64,000 nt of DNA from DTHT01 sp037444625 (GCA_037444625.1 JBBIMA010000002.1:1-64000); one strand, 5' to 3'. Positions 43,581 through 52,058 are shown, counted from the stretch's first letter. The notes: generated by a model from the letters alone, not told the origin. Numbers and translations are program-made.

Positions 43581-45098
43581 CGCCCGCCCGTCCCCGCACC
43601 GCCAGTTTCGCCAGTTCCTCGCGCACCTGGTCGAGCACCGCGGCCCAGTCGCCCCGCTTCGGCTGGCGAAACAAACGCATGGTAGGATACCACGGGCTGT
43701 CGCTACGCCCGCGCATCCACCGCCAGTCCGGGGCGAAGCAGAGCAGGACCCACACGGGCCTTCCCAGCGCGCCGGCCAGGTGGGCGTGCAGCGTGTCGGC
43801 CGTGATCACCAGGTCCAAGCGCTCGATCGCCGCCGCCAGCCAGGGCAGATCTCCCCAGCAGCCCGGCAGCGGCGCCAGATTCAGCCCGGGCGGCGGCTGG
43901 AGGGCCTGCTCGGCCCGCGGCCCTTTCTGAAGGCTCAGGAAGGTGACGCCCGGCAGCCCCGCCAGGGGAGCAAACTGCTCGAGCTCAAGCGACCGCCGCC
44001 GGTCGTTCTTATGCCTGGGGTTGCCCGCCCAAGCCAGGCCGACCCGCAGCGTGCCTTGGCCCGGCAGCGGCGGCCCCTCGGGCGGCGGCCCCGGGGCGCG
44101 GGGCGGAGCGGGGAGGCTGGTCGGAAGTTGCCGAGTTCGTCGAGAAGCNNNNNNNNNNCGCGCAGGTAAGGCGTGCGGTTGGGGATCGTCTCCAGCGTCA
44201 GCCCCAGGATCAGCGGCAGGCTCAACAGGGGCGCGTGAACATCATGGGGCGGCAGCGGCTCTCCGGCAGGGATCACCTCGTCCACCCCGGCCGCGGTGCG
44301 AGCCAGCTCGACCAGCGGCGGCGGGCACTCCAGCACAACACGACCCCCAGCCTGTTTCACCGCCTCGGCCAGGCGCAAGAACTGGATCGTGTCGCCCAGG
44401 CCTTGCTCAGCCTCCAGCAGGATAGTCCTGCCTCCCAGGGGAGAGCCGTCCCAGAGCGGCCTCTCCAGGCGGCGGCGCGTGCCTGCTTCCAGCTCCCAGC
44501 GCCATTCGTATTCCGGCAGGCCCCGCTGGAAATCCCCCTCCAGCAGCCGGATCAGCGCTCGCGCGCAATGCGCCTGGGCGTTGTCCGGCTCGAGCCTGAG
44601 GGCTTCCTCGACGCAGCCTGAGGCCTCCTCGAGCAACCCTTCGTCAATCAAGGCGTGCGCCAGATTGACGTACACGCCGGGGTAGGCGGGCCGCAGCCGT
44701 TGCGCCTCCAGGTAGCATTCCAGGGCTTCCGGAAAGCGATCCAGCTTGTTCAGGGCGTTGCCCAGGTTGACCAGCGCCTCGACGTAGGCCGGCTCCAACC
44801 GCAAGGCCTCCCGGTAGCAGAGCACGCTCTCGGCGAAGCGCCCCAGATCCTGGAGCACGTTGCCCAGGTTGTTGTGGTAGAAGGCAGCGGCGGGATTCTG
44901 CGCGATGGCTCGCGCGATCAAGGCCGCCGCCCGCTCGGGCCGCCCGGTCTGCGCGGCCACCACCCCAAGCAGGTGCAAGGCGTCGGGATGGTCGGGCTGG
45001 CGGGCCAGTACCTCCGCGTAGATCCGCTCGGCCTCCGCCCAGCGGCCGCTCTGCTGGTGTTCCAAGGCGAGCTGGAGACATTCAACCGTGTTCAGCAT
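43564..45098 (-). CDS. TPR protein with GT9-like domain, copy 2, interrupted by an assembly gap
   Basis: The N-terminal part (from the ATG at 45098) holds six to seven TPRs, then the EQGLGDTIQFLRLAEAVKQ motif, and runs to PYLR at the N run. Beyond the gap the homologous sequence continues in another frame: VGLAWAGNPRHKNDRR, VTFLSLQKGPRAEQ, LVITADTLHAHLAGALGRPVW and the end at 43564. Ten Ns therefore do not represent the true gap length. The product is probably intact in the organism, about 510 residues. It overlaps copy 1 by 17 bases and copy 3 by 17 bases. Confidence 0.8.
44149..44158. other. Assembly gap (10 N)
   Basis: Ten undetermined bases inside the second TPR-GT9 gene. The reading frame shifts across it, so the true length differs from 10 by an amount that is not a multiple of three. 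Confidence 0.98.
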
Positions 45099-46770
45099 GG
45101 CATCCTACCTCCCGGGCGGCCCGCCAGGCGGCCAATTCCCGGGCCAACTCGGCTGCCACGGCAGGCCAGTCGCCGGGGGCCGGCTGCCGCAACAGGCGCA
45201 TTGTGGGATACCAGGGCGAGTCGCTGCGCCCGAGCATCCAGCGAAAATCCGGGGCGAACGGCAACAGGGTCCACACCGGGCGGGCCAGCGCGCCCGCCAG
45301 ATGCGCCACCATGGTGTCCACCGAAATCACCAGGTCCAGGTTGACGATGGCCGCCGCGGTATCCAGGATTCCCTCCGCCTCGGCCTCCAAGTCCACCAGC
45401 GGCATGCCGGCGGGCGGCCGTTCGATCTCGGCCGCCTGCGGCCCACGCTGGAGGCTGAAGAACGTCAGGCCGGCAGTCCCGGCCAGGGGCGCCAACTCCT
45501 CCAACCTCATCGAGCGCGAGGCCGCGTTCTTGCCTTGCGCGTTGCTGGCCCAGCACAGCCCGACGCTCAGCCCCCTGCTGCGCTCCCGGATCCAAGCCCG
45601 CCAGCGCTCGATGCTTTCCGCGGGCACCTCCAGGTAAGGGACCTGGGCCGGAATGTCCCCCAGATCCGTGCCGAAGACCCTGGGCAGACTCAGCAAAGGC
45701 AGATGGACGTCGAACTCCGGCGGGACCGAGCCGGCCGGCACCACGCCGGCCAGCCCGCGCACGCTCCGCACCAGCGGCGCCAGTCGCCAGGGACACTCCA
45801 GATACACCGCGGCTCCCCGCTCGGCCAACAGCGGCACGTAGCGGACGAACTGAATGGCGTCTCCCAAGCCCTGTTCGGCGGTCAACAAGATGCGGAGACC
45901 CTCCGGGCGGCTGCCATCCCAAACCGGCTGCCGGAAACGGCCCTCGGGCGCTCCCGGCACTTTCAAGCGCCACTCGTATTCGAGCCAGCCTTCTTGAAAG
46001 CGCCCCGTCAGCAGGCAGGCCATGCCCAGGTTCAGATGCGCCTCGGCGAAATCCGGCCCGCGCCGCACAGCCTCGCGGTAGCAGGAAATGGCCTGTTGGT
46101 GCCGCCCCAGGCGTTCGTAAATCGCGCCCAGGTTGTTCCAGGCCGCCGCCAGTTCGGGCTTATGCCGGACCGCCTGCTCGAGCTGTTCGGCCGCCTCACT
46201 CAGGCGTCCTTGCTTGCCCAGGATGTTGGCCAGGTTGACGCGGGCTTCGGTAAAGCCCGGCCGCCGCTCCAGCTCCGCCTCCAGCAGCCGGGCGGCCTCC
46301 TCCGGGCGCTCCGCTTGCTCCAGGGCGGCGGCGAGGTTCAAGGCCGCCTCGGGAAAGTCCGGGCGCAGCCGGAGGGCGCGCCGCAGCGGCTCGATCGCCT
46401 GCTGTGGACGGCCCAGCTCCCGCAGGGCGTTGCCCAGGTTGTTATGGGCTTCCGCCGAACCGGGATCCAGCGCTGCCGCCTGCTCGAAGCACCGGGCGGC
46501 TTCCGGAAGCCGGCCGGCGGCCCGCAGCACGCATCCCAGGCTGATCCACAGCGAGGCCTCCCCAGGGGCAGCCGCCGCCGCCCGGCTGATCAGTTCCAGG
46601 GCGGCCTCGGCGGCGCCCGCCTGAAAAGCCATCAGGCCCAGCAAGTGCAAGGCGCCGGCATCCTCCGGGCGGCGTTCGAGAATCTGCGCGCAGAGCGCGG
46701 CGGCGCGGGTCCAGTCGCCCGCCTGGCGGCAGCGAACAGCCTCTTCGAGCCTGACGTCAAGGGCCCGCAT
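45082..46770 (-). CDS. TPR protein with GT9-like domain, copy 1
   Basis: 562 residues. Seven to eight TPR units (1-260), linker YEWRLKVPGAPEGRFRQPVW, then LTAEQGLGDAIQFVRYVPLL, VGLCWASNAQGKNAASRSM, LTFFSLQRGPQAAEIE and LVISVDTMVAHLAGALARPVW. The domain order is identical to copies 2 and 3, so the three arose by tandem duplication with change in TPR number. It starts 6 bases after csrA and overlaps copy 2 by 17 bases. An acceptor role for flagellin is inferred from the operon. Confidence 0.88.
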   Translation of the reverse strand: MRALDVRLEEAVRCRQAGDWTRAAALCAQILERRPEDAGALHLLGLMAFQAGAAEAALELISRAAAAAPGEASLWISLGCVLRAAGRLPEAARCFEQAAALDPGSAEAHNNLGNALRELGRPQQAIEPLRRALRLRPDFPEAALNLAAALEQAERPEEAARLLEAELERRPGFTEARVNLANILGKQGRLSEAAEQLEQAVRHKPELAAAWNNLGAIYERLGRHQQAISCYREAVRRGPDFAEAHLNLGMACLLTGRFQEGWLEYEWRLKVPGAPEGRFRQPVWDGSRPEGLRILLTAEQGLGDAIQFVRYVPLLAERGAAVYLECPWRLAPLVRSVRGLAGVVPAGSVPPEFDVHLPLLSLPRVFGTDLGDIPAQVPYLEVPAESIERWRAWIRERSRGLSVGLCWASNAQGKNAASRSMRLEELAPLAGTAGLTFFSLQRGPQAAEIERPPAGMPLVDLEAEAEGILDTAAAIVNLDLVISVDTMVAHLAGALARPVWTLLPFAPDFRWMLGRSDSPWYPTMRLLRQPAPGDWPAVAAELARELAAWRAAREVGCHAEHG

Positions 46771-46776
46771 GTTCTC

Positions 46777-47064
46777 TCAAGGCTGCTCGGAAGGTTCCCC
46801 TGCGGCTCCCGGCGCAGCCGCCCGGCGCCGGGGCGCCTCCCCGCGCAAGCGCCGGACCAATTCGGCCAGCTTTTCGGCGGGCACTCCTTGCGCCGCCGCC
46901 AGATTGGTCTCCCGCGTCAGCTTGACCTCGGCGCGCAGCACGGGGATTTCGCGCGGCGCTACGACGCCCAGCTTGACCCGCCCCGGCGCGATCTCCAGGA
47001 CGTGGATCTCCACCAGGTCTCCGATCAAGACCGCCTGGCCGGCCCGGCGCCGCACGATGAGCAT
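46777..47064 (-). CDS. csrA: Carbon storage regulator CsrA, with C-terminal extension
   Basis: 95 residues; the core (1-60) is MLIVRRRAGQAVLIGDLVEI, VKLGVVAPREIPVLRAEV, including the RNA-contacting Leu4 region and the Arg in VLRAEV. About 35 extra residues follow, with an Arg/Ala/Pro-rich end not found in the usual 61-70 residue protein. CsrA binds GGA motifs in mRNA leaders and represses translation. The gene overlaps the end of fliW by 40 bases, and the flagellin leader in this window has two matching GGA sites. Confidence 0.93.
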   Translation of the reverse strand: MLIVRRRAGQAVLIGDLVEIHVLEIAPGRVKLGVVAPREIPVLRAEVKLTRETNLAAAQGVPAEKLAELVRRLRGEAPRRRAAAPGAAGEPSEQP

Positions 47065-47519
47065 ACGGTGTCCTCCTCGCCGCCCCCCGGCAAGGGATGC
47101 CGGTGCGAGTAAGGCGAATCGCTGAGGATGGCCTGCACAGCCCGCCGGTTCTCCAGGTTCAGCACCACCGGCGCCAGCAGATTGGCTGTGGGAGGCCGGC
47201 CCTCGGCGACCGCCACGATCGCCAGGCACAGCACCTGCCGGCCCATCTCCGGCTGGCGATCCTCGGGCAAACCCAACAGGCGCAGATCCTCGGCGGAAAT
47301 CGCCAGGCGATAACCCGGCTCGATGGTCTGAACGGGCAAGGTGATGAAACACAAATCGGGCCGGTCCAGGCTCTGCAAGAAGACGATCGGCTCGATGTTC
47401 GGCTGGCGGAGCGCCAGGAATCGGTGCTGATCCTCGAAGCCGGGCAGGCCGGCGGGAAACTCGAAGACCGCCTCGGGATCGTACTCAATCGTACCAAAGT
47501 GACGGGTGCAGAACTGCAT
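47025..47519 (-). CDS. fliW: Flagellar assembly factor FliW
   Basis: 164 residues. Family motifs are FGTIEYDPEAVFEFPAGLPG, FEDQHRFLALRQ, IVFLQSLDRPDLCFITLPV and TANLLAPVVLNLENRRAVQ. FliW is the protein antagonist of CsrA: free FliW holds CsrA, and secretion of flagellin tunes the balance. It overlaps gmd by 35 bases at its start and csrA by 40 at its end. The last 20 residues are Gly/Ser/Cys-rich, run over the csrA start, and may be unstructured. Confidence 0.95.
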   Translation of the reverse strand: MQFCTRHFGTIEYDPEAVFEFPAGLPGFEDQHRFLALRQPNIEPIVFLQSLDRPDLCFITLPVQTIEPGYRLAISAEDLRLLGLPEDRQPEMGRQVLCLAIVAVAEGRPPTANLLAPVVLNLENRRAVQAILSDSPYSHRHPLPGGGEEDTVCSSCGAGPARRS

Positions 47520-48570
47520 CGTGGCTGGCTCCTGGGCCGGCGTCGGCGCGCCGGAGAGCGAGATCCAAGGCTTGGAAGTTGCCGCTGAGCGCCGCTTCCA
47601 CCTGGCGCAGATCGGCCGCCACCATCGAGGCCACCAGCTCGCGGAAGCTGAGCGTGGGTTCCCAGCCGAGCACCCGGCGAGCCTTGGCGGCGTCGGCGCG
47701 CAGGCTCTCGACTTCCGCCGGCCGGAAGTAGCGCGGGTCCACCTCGACGAACTGGCGGTAGTCCAGGCCGACCTCAGCGAAAGCCAGCTCGGCGAACTCC
47801 CGGACGCTGTGGCTTTCCCCGGTGCCGATGACGTAGTCGTCGGGCTGATCCTGCTGAAGCATGAGCCACATGGCGCGGACGTAATCCGGCGCCCAGCCCC
47901 AGTCCCGGCGGGCCTCCAGGTTGCCCAGGTAAAGTTTGCTCTGGAGGCCGTGGCGGATGCGGGCTGCGGCCCGGGTGATCTTGCGGGTGACGAAAGTCTC
48001 GCCCCGGCGGGGGGATTCGTGGTTGAAGAGGATGCCGCAGGAAGCGTGCAGGCCGTAGCTTTCCCGGTAGTTGACCACCGCCAGATGGGCGAAGACCTTG
48101 GCGCAGCCGTAAGGGCTGCGCGGCCGGAAGGGCGTGCTCTCGTTCTGGGGCGGAGGCGAGGCGCCGAACATTTCGCTCGAGGAGGCCTGGTAAAAGCGGC
48201 AGCGAAGATTGGTGCGGCGGATGGCCTCCAACAGGCGCAGGGCGCCGCAGGCGACCACCTCGGCGGTGTACTCGGGGATGTCGAAGCTGACGCGGACGTG
48301 GCTCTGGGCGGCGAGGTTGTAGATCTCCTCGGGGCGTATCTCCTCCAGCAGCCTGGCCAGCGAGCTGCCGTCGGTGAGGTCGCCGTAATGGAGGAACAAG
48401 CGGGGCCTGGCCTCGTGGAAATCCTGGTAGAGGTGGTCCACGCGGCCGGTGTTGAAGCTCGAGCTGCGGCGCTTCAGGCCGTGGACCTCGTAGCCCTTGG
48501 CCAGCAGGAACTCGGCCAGGTAGGCGCCGTCCTGGCCGGTGATGCCGGTAATCAGCGCGCGCCGCGGCAC
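47485..48570 (-). CDS. gmd: GDP-mannose 4,6-dehydratase
   Basis: 361 residues from a GTG at 48570. It converts GDP-mannose to GDP-4-keto-6-deoxymannose. Motifs are ALITGITGQDGAYLAEFLL, LKRRSSSFNTGRVDHLY, YNLAAQSHVRVSFDIP, QASSSEMFG, SPYGCAKVFAHLAVVNYRES with the Tyr/Lys pair, FNHESPRRGETFVTRKI and NLEARRDWGWAPDYV. The C-terminus runs about 25 residues past the usual end and overlaps fliW. It is the first gene of the flagellar glycosylation operon and supplies the sugar taken on by the aminotransferase and formyltransferase 11 kb downstream. Confidence 0.94.
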   Translation of the reverse strand: MPRRALITGITGQDGAYLAEFLLAKGYEVHGLKRRSSSFNTGRVDHLYQDFHEARPRLFLHYGDLTDGSSLARLLEEIRPEEIYNLAAQSHVRVSFDIPEYTAEVVACGALRLLEAIRRTNLRCRFYQASSSEMFGASPPPQNESTPFRPRSPYGCAKVFAHLAVVNYRESYGLHASCGILFNHESPRRGETFVTRKITRAAARIRHGLQSKLYLGNLEARRDWGWAPDYVRAMWLMLQQDQPDDYVIGTGESHSVREFAELAFAEVGLDYRQFVEVDPRYFRPAEVESLRADAAKARRVLGWEPTLSFRELVASMVAADLRQVEAALSGNFQALDLALRRADAGPGASHDAVLHPSLWYD

Positions 48571-48577
48571 AATCCCT

Positions 48578-48605
48578 TTATCGGCCGGGCCGCCCTCCTG
48601 GTTTA
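48578..48605 (-). promoter_or_regulatory. Possible second sigma-28 promoter, upstream of gmd
   Basis: On the minus strand TAAA (48605-48602), a 16-base spacer and GCCGATAA (48585-48578). The -10 element is perfect but the spacer is one base over standard, and the start would fall at or just before the gmd GTG (48570), giving a nearly leaderless transcript. A weak AAAGGG in the same spot could instead serve as ribosome binding site of a longer message. Confidence 0.35.
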
Positions 48606-48621
48606 CGGGCCGCCGGTACGG

Positions 48622-48627
48622 TAGAAT
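48622..48627 (+). promoter_or_regulatory. TAGAAT box 9 bases before lutA
   Basis: TAGAAT lies 9 bases upstream of the ATG at 48637 in the 66-base region shared with the divergent gmd gene. It fits the near-leaderless layout seen elsewhere in the window; no clear ribosome binding site is present. Confidence 0.35.
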
Positions 48628-48636
48628 TTCAACTTC

Positions 48637-49362
48637 ATGCCCGCGCGCGTGTCGCTGTTCGTCACCTGCCTGGTGGACCAGTTCTTCCCCAAGGTCGGCC
48701 TGGCGATGGCCGAAGTGCTGGAACGCATCGGCTACCGGGTGGAGTTCCCCGAGGCCCAGACCTGCTGCGGCCAGCCGGCCTTCAACACCGGCTACCGCGA
48801 GGAGGCCCGGCAAGTGGCGCGGCACTTCCTGGAAGTCTTCGGTCAGGCCGACTATGTGGTCGTCCCCTCGGGATCCTGCACCGCGATGATCACCCGGCAT
48901 TACCAGGAGCTGTTCGCCAAGCAGCCCGAGTGGCTGGAGCGGGCCCGCCGGCTGGCGCCCCGGGTCTGGGAGTTCTCCCGCTTCCTGCTGGAGGTGGCGG
49001 GGGTGGAGGACGTGGGGGCGCGCCTGGAGGCGGTCGTCACCTATCACGACGGCTGCCACGCCCTGCGGGAGCTAGGCATCCGCGAAGGACCGCGGCGCTT
49101 GCTGGCTCGCGTGCGGGGTCTGGAGTTGCGCGAGATGGAGTCGTCAGAAGAATGCTGCGGCTTCGGGGGCACCTTCGCGGTGAAGTTCCCCGAGCTGTCC
49201 GGGGCCATGGCGCGCACCAAGCTGGAGGCCATCCGGCGCACGGGCGCGCGCTACGTGGTTTCGATTGACTCCAGTTGCCTGATGCAGATCGGCGGGGCGC
49301 TGAGCCGGGCCGGGCTGCCGGTCGAGACCCTGCACCTGGCGGAAGTGCTGGCCCGGCGATGA
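48637..49362 (+). CDS. lutA: Lactate utilization protein LutA (CCG-domain oxidoreductase subunit)
   Basis: 241 residues. Two cysteine-rich CCG domains: TCCGQPAFNTGY (Cys43-Cys44) and ECCGFGGTFAVKFPEL, with further cysteines at FVTCL and DGCHALREL. This is the heterodisulfide-reductase-like subunit of the LutABC complex, which oxidises L-lactate to pyruvate. The gene order lutA-lutB-lutC is complete and compact, with 7 and 2 bases between genes. Confidence 0.92.
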   Translation: MPARVSLFVTCLVDQFFPKVGLAMAEVLERIGYRVEFPEAQTCCGQPAFNTGYREEARQVARHFLEVFGQADYVVVPSGSCTAMITRHYQELFAKQPEWLERARRLAPRVWEFSRFLLEVAGVEDVGARLEAVVTYHDGCHALRELGIREGPRRLLARVRGLELREMESSEECCGFGGTFAVKFPELSGAMARTKLEAIRRTGARYVVSIDSSCLMQIGGALSRAGLPVETLHLAEVLARR

Positions 49363-49369
49363 GTGCGCC

Positions 49370-50803
49370 ATGACGCCCCTTTATCAAATCAACATCCGCA
49401 AGACGCTGGCCGACGCCCACCTGGAGGAGGCCATTTACGCGGCCACCGCCCGGCTGATGGATCACCGGCGGCAGGTGGTGGCGCCGGAGGTCCTGCCCGA
49501 CTACGAGGAGCTGCGCGAGCAGGCCCGGCGGATCAAGCAGCACACGCTGGAGAACCTGGACGCCTATCTGGAGCAGTTCGAGGCGCAGGTCCAGGGACGC
49601 GGCGGGGTGGTGGTCTGGGCCCGGGACGGCGGGGAGGCGGCGGACTTCCTCCTCGAGCTGGCGCGGCGCAAGCAGGCGCGGCTGATCGTCAAGAGCAAGT
49701 CCATGACCAGCGAGGAGATCGGCCTGCGCGAGCGCCTCGAACAGCACCATCTGGAAACCGTCGAGACCGACCTGGGCGAATACATCATCCAGCTCGCCCA
49801 GGAGCGCCCCTATCACATCGTGGCCCCCGCGCTGCACAAGACCCGCTACCAGGTGGGCGAGATCTTCAGCCGGCGGCTGGGCGTGCCCGAAGAGACCGTT
49901 CCCGAAAAGCAGACCAAGATCGCCCGCGCCGTGCTGCGGCAGAAGTTCCTGGCGGCCGACATCGGGGTGACGGGGGCCAATTTCCTGGTGGCCGACTCGG
50001 GCGCCGTGGTCCTGGTGGAGAACGAAGGCAACGCGCGGCTGACCACCAGCGCGCCCCGCATTCACGTCGCCGTGGCGGGGATCGAGAAGCTGATCCCGCG
50101 GGCCCAGGATCTGGCGGTGTTCCTGAAGTTGCTGGGGCGCAGCGCCACCGGGCAGCCGCTGACGGTCTACACCTCGCTGCTGGCGGGCCCGCGGCGAGAG
50201 GGCGAGCTGGACGGGCCGGAAGAGTTTTACGTGGTGCTGCTGGACAACGGGCGCACGCGGGTGCTGGCGGACCGGGACAAGCGCCAGTCGCTGTACTGCA
50301 TACGCTGCGGCGCCTGCCTGAACCACTGCCCGGTCTACCGGCGGATCGGGGGGCACAACTATCCTTGGGTGTACTCGGGGCCGATCGGCAAGGTCATCTC
50401 ACCCCAGTTCCAGGGCCTCATGCAGGATCCCTGGCTGCCGTTCGCCTCCAGTTTGTGCGCCGCCTGCGCCGAGGTTTGTCCGGTCAAGATCGAGATCCCG
50501 CGCCTGCTTCTGGAGCTGCGGGCCGAGATCGTCAAGACCTGGCGGCGTGAAGGGCGGAAGCGGCTGGAGCGCTGGGCCTTCCGCCTGTGGGCCTGGGTGA
50601 TGCGGCGCCCGCGGATTTACGAGATGCTCGGCCTGGCGGCCGGGGCGCTGATGGGCGAGGAAGGCGGCCGGAGCTGGTTGGCGAAAGCGCCCGCCCTGCT
50701 GAATGCCGGGCCGTTGCGGGCCTGGTTCAGCCAGCGCGACCTGCCGCCGCCGGGCCGGACATTCCGCCAACTTTGGAGAACGCGCACGGCGAGGGTTCGT
50801 TGA
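49370..50803 (+). CDS. lutB: Lactate utilization iron-sulfur protein LutB
   Basis: 477 residues. The N-terminal LutB/LUD fold carries VVWARDGGEAADFLLELARR, IVKSKSMTSEEIGL and DIGVTGANFLVADSGAVVLVENEGN (split by family). The C-terminal ferredoxin-like part has two four-cysteine cluster motifs, CIRCGACLNHCPVYR (about residue 310) and CAACAEVCPVKIEIP (about 363). It passes electrons from lactate oxidation. It resembles E. coli YkgF in length and order. Confidence 0.95.
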   Translation: MTPLYQINIRKTLADAHLEEAIYAATARLMDHRRQVVAPEVLPDYEELREQARRIKQHTLENLDAYLEQFEAQVQGRGGVVVWARDGGEAADFLLELARRKQARLIVKSKSMTSEEIGLRERLEQHHLETVETDLGEYIIQLAQERPYHIVAPALHKTRYQVGEIFSRRLGVPEETVPEKQTKIARAVLRQKFLAADIGVTGANFLVADSGAVVLVENEGNARLTTSAPRIHVAVAGIEKLIPRAQDLAVFLKLLGRSATGQPLTVYTSLLAGPRREGELDGPEEFYVVLLDNGRTRVLADRDKRQSLYCIRCGACLNHCPVYRRIGGHNYPWVYSGPIGKVISPQFQGLMQDPWLPFASSLCAACAEVCPVKIEIPRLLLELRAEIVKTWRREGRKRLERWAFRLWAWVMRRPRIYEMLGLAAGALMGEEGGRSWLAKAPALLNAGPLRAWFSQRDLPPPGRTFRQLWRTRTARVR

Positions 50804-50805
50804 CC

Positions 50806-51459
50806 ATGCCCCGGGAATCGGTTTTGCACAAGGTGCGCACGGCGCTGGCCCGCAAGGCGGGCCAACCGGCGGCGCCCGCCCCGCCGCCCCGGCTGAGAAT
50901 TCCGGCGCTGGATCCCGAGGCGCGCTGGGAGCAGTTTGCCCGGGCGCTGGAGAAGCTGGGCGGCAAGGCGCAGCGAGTCGCCGACCCTGCCGAGGCGGGC
51001 CGCTCGGTGGCGGCCCTCATCGGCGACCGCCCGGCGGTGGCCTCACAAGCGCCCTATCTGGCCGAATGCGGGATCACCCGGCTGCCTTCGGTGCAGAGCG
51101 GCTTCCGCGACCCGGCGGCCCTGCGCGCCGCCTGCGCCGCGGCCGAGTTCGGCATCACCAGCGCCCAGTACGCCCTGGCCGACACCGGCACGCTGGTGAT
51201 CGCGGCCTCCGGCCAGGAACCCCGCTTGATTTCGCTGCTGCCCCCGGTGCACATAGCCGTGCTGCCCGCGGGCCGGTTGCTGAGCGGGTTGGACGAGCTG
51301 TTCGCCGTGCTGCCCGCGCCCGCCGAGTGCGCCAGCGCCCTGGTGCTGATCACCGGCCCCAGCCGCACGGCGGATATCGAACAGATTCTGGTCCGCGGGG
51401 TGCACGGACCGGGCGAGATTCATGTCATTGTGGTGGATGGAAGGGAGACGACAGGATGA
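50806..51459 (+). CDS. lutC: Lactate utilization protein LutC
   Basis: 217 residues from the ATG at 50806. The LUD domain shows AEFGITSAQYALADTGTLVI, ISLLPPVHIAVLPAGRLL, LVLITGPSRTADIEQILVRG and VHGPGEIHVIVVDG. It is the third subunit of the lactate oxidation complex. The stop overlaps the start of the following outer-membrane gene as ATGA, an uncommon addition to a lut operon. Confidence 0.93.
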   Translation: MPRESVLHKVRTALARKAGQPAAPAPPPRLRIPALDPEARWEQFARALEKLGGKAQRVADPAEAGRSVAALIGDRPAVASQAPYLAECGITRLPSVQSGFRDPAALRAACAAAEFGITSAQYALADTGTLVIAASGQEPRLISLLPPVHIAVLPAGRLLSGLDELFAVLPAPAECASALVLITGPSRTADIEQILVRGVHGPGEIHVIVVDGRETTG

Positions 51460-52058
51460 AACGCTGGATGCATGTTCCGCTGTTGCTGGCCTGGGCCGGC
51501 GGGGCCGCGGCGCAAGTGGGCGAGATCTCCATCAGCGCGGGGCGGGCCGCCTCCCGCAACAATGTGCTGGGCACCGAGCGAGACCTGAGCGGCCAGACCC
51601 TGGAGTACAAGACGGAGACCGACTTTCGCCTGGGTTTCCGCTTCACCTTCAACTCCTACCGGTTCTTCGGGCACGAGATCGGCTACGCTTACAACCACGG
51701 CAAGTTCAAGCTCAGCTCGACGCCCCCCGCCGAGGTGGGCATGCCCGTGCATCAGGGCATGTACAATTTTCTGGGCTACGCCACGCCGGAAGGTTCCTCG
51801 ATGCGGCCCTTCCTGACCGGCGGCGTGCACTTCAGCACCTTTTATCCGCCCGGAACGGGGGTCTTTTCGGGCAACGGGGTGACGAAGTTCGGCTTCAATT
51901 ACGGCGCGGGGTTGAAGTTTCGCCTCAGCGAGATGCTGATCATGCGCCTGGATCTGCGCGACTACGTCACCGGCAAGCCCTTCGGGGACGCCTTCCCGGA
52001 TCAGAAGGGGATGCTGCACCAACTGGAAGTCTCCGCCGGGCTGGGGTTCGCTTTCTAA
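51456..52058 (+). CDS. Outer-membrane beta-barrel protein, 200 residues
   Basis: Signal peptide MKRWMHVPLLLAWAGGAAA, then an eight-stranded barrel pattern with alternating aromatic and small residues (FRLGFRFTFNSYRFFG, EIGYAYNHGKFKLSS, MRPFLTGGVHFSTFYP, FGFNYGAGLKFRLSE). It ends in LGFAF, a C-terminal Phe suited to BAM insertion. It resembles OmpA-barrel/OmpW-like small proteins. The ATGA overlap with lutC ties its translation to lactate oxidation, so passage of a small substrate is possible. No family-specific function is claimed. Confidence 0.8.
   Translation: MKRWMHVPLLLAWAGGAAAQVGEISISAGRAASRNNVLGTERDLSGQTLEYKTETDFRLGFRFTFNSYRFFGHEIGYAYNHGKFKLSSTPPAEVGMPVHQGMYNFLGYATPEGSSMRPFLTGGVHFSTFYPPGTGVFSGNGVTKFGFNYGAGLKFRLSEMLIMRLDLRDYVTGKPFGDAFPDQKGMLHQLEVSAGLGFAF

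Noticed and set aside
43935..45098. A 387-residue protein ending at 43935 as the true form of TPR-GT9 copy 2
   Set aside because: After the N run its sequence loses all homology, while another frame continues the GT9 domain to 43564; the apparent end is an artefact of gap length.
37500..46750. Regular ~102-base periodicity suggestive of a repeat array or CRISPR
   Set aside because: The period is the 34-residue TPR unit in coding frame; there are no identical short repeats with unique spacers.
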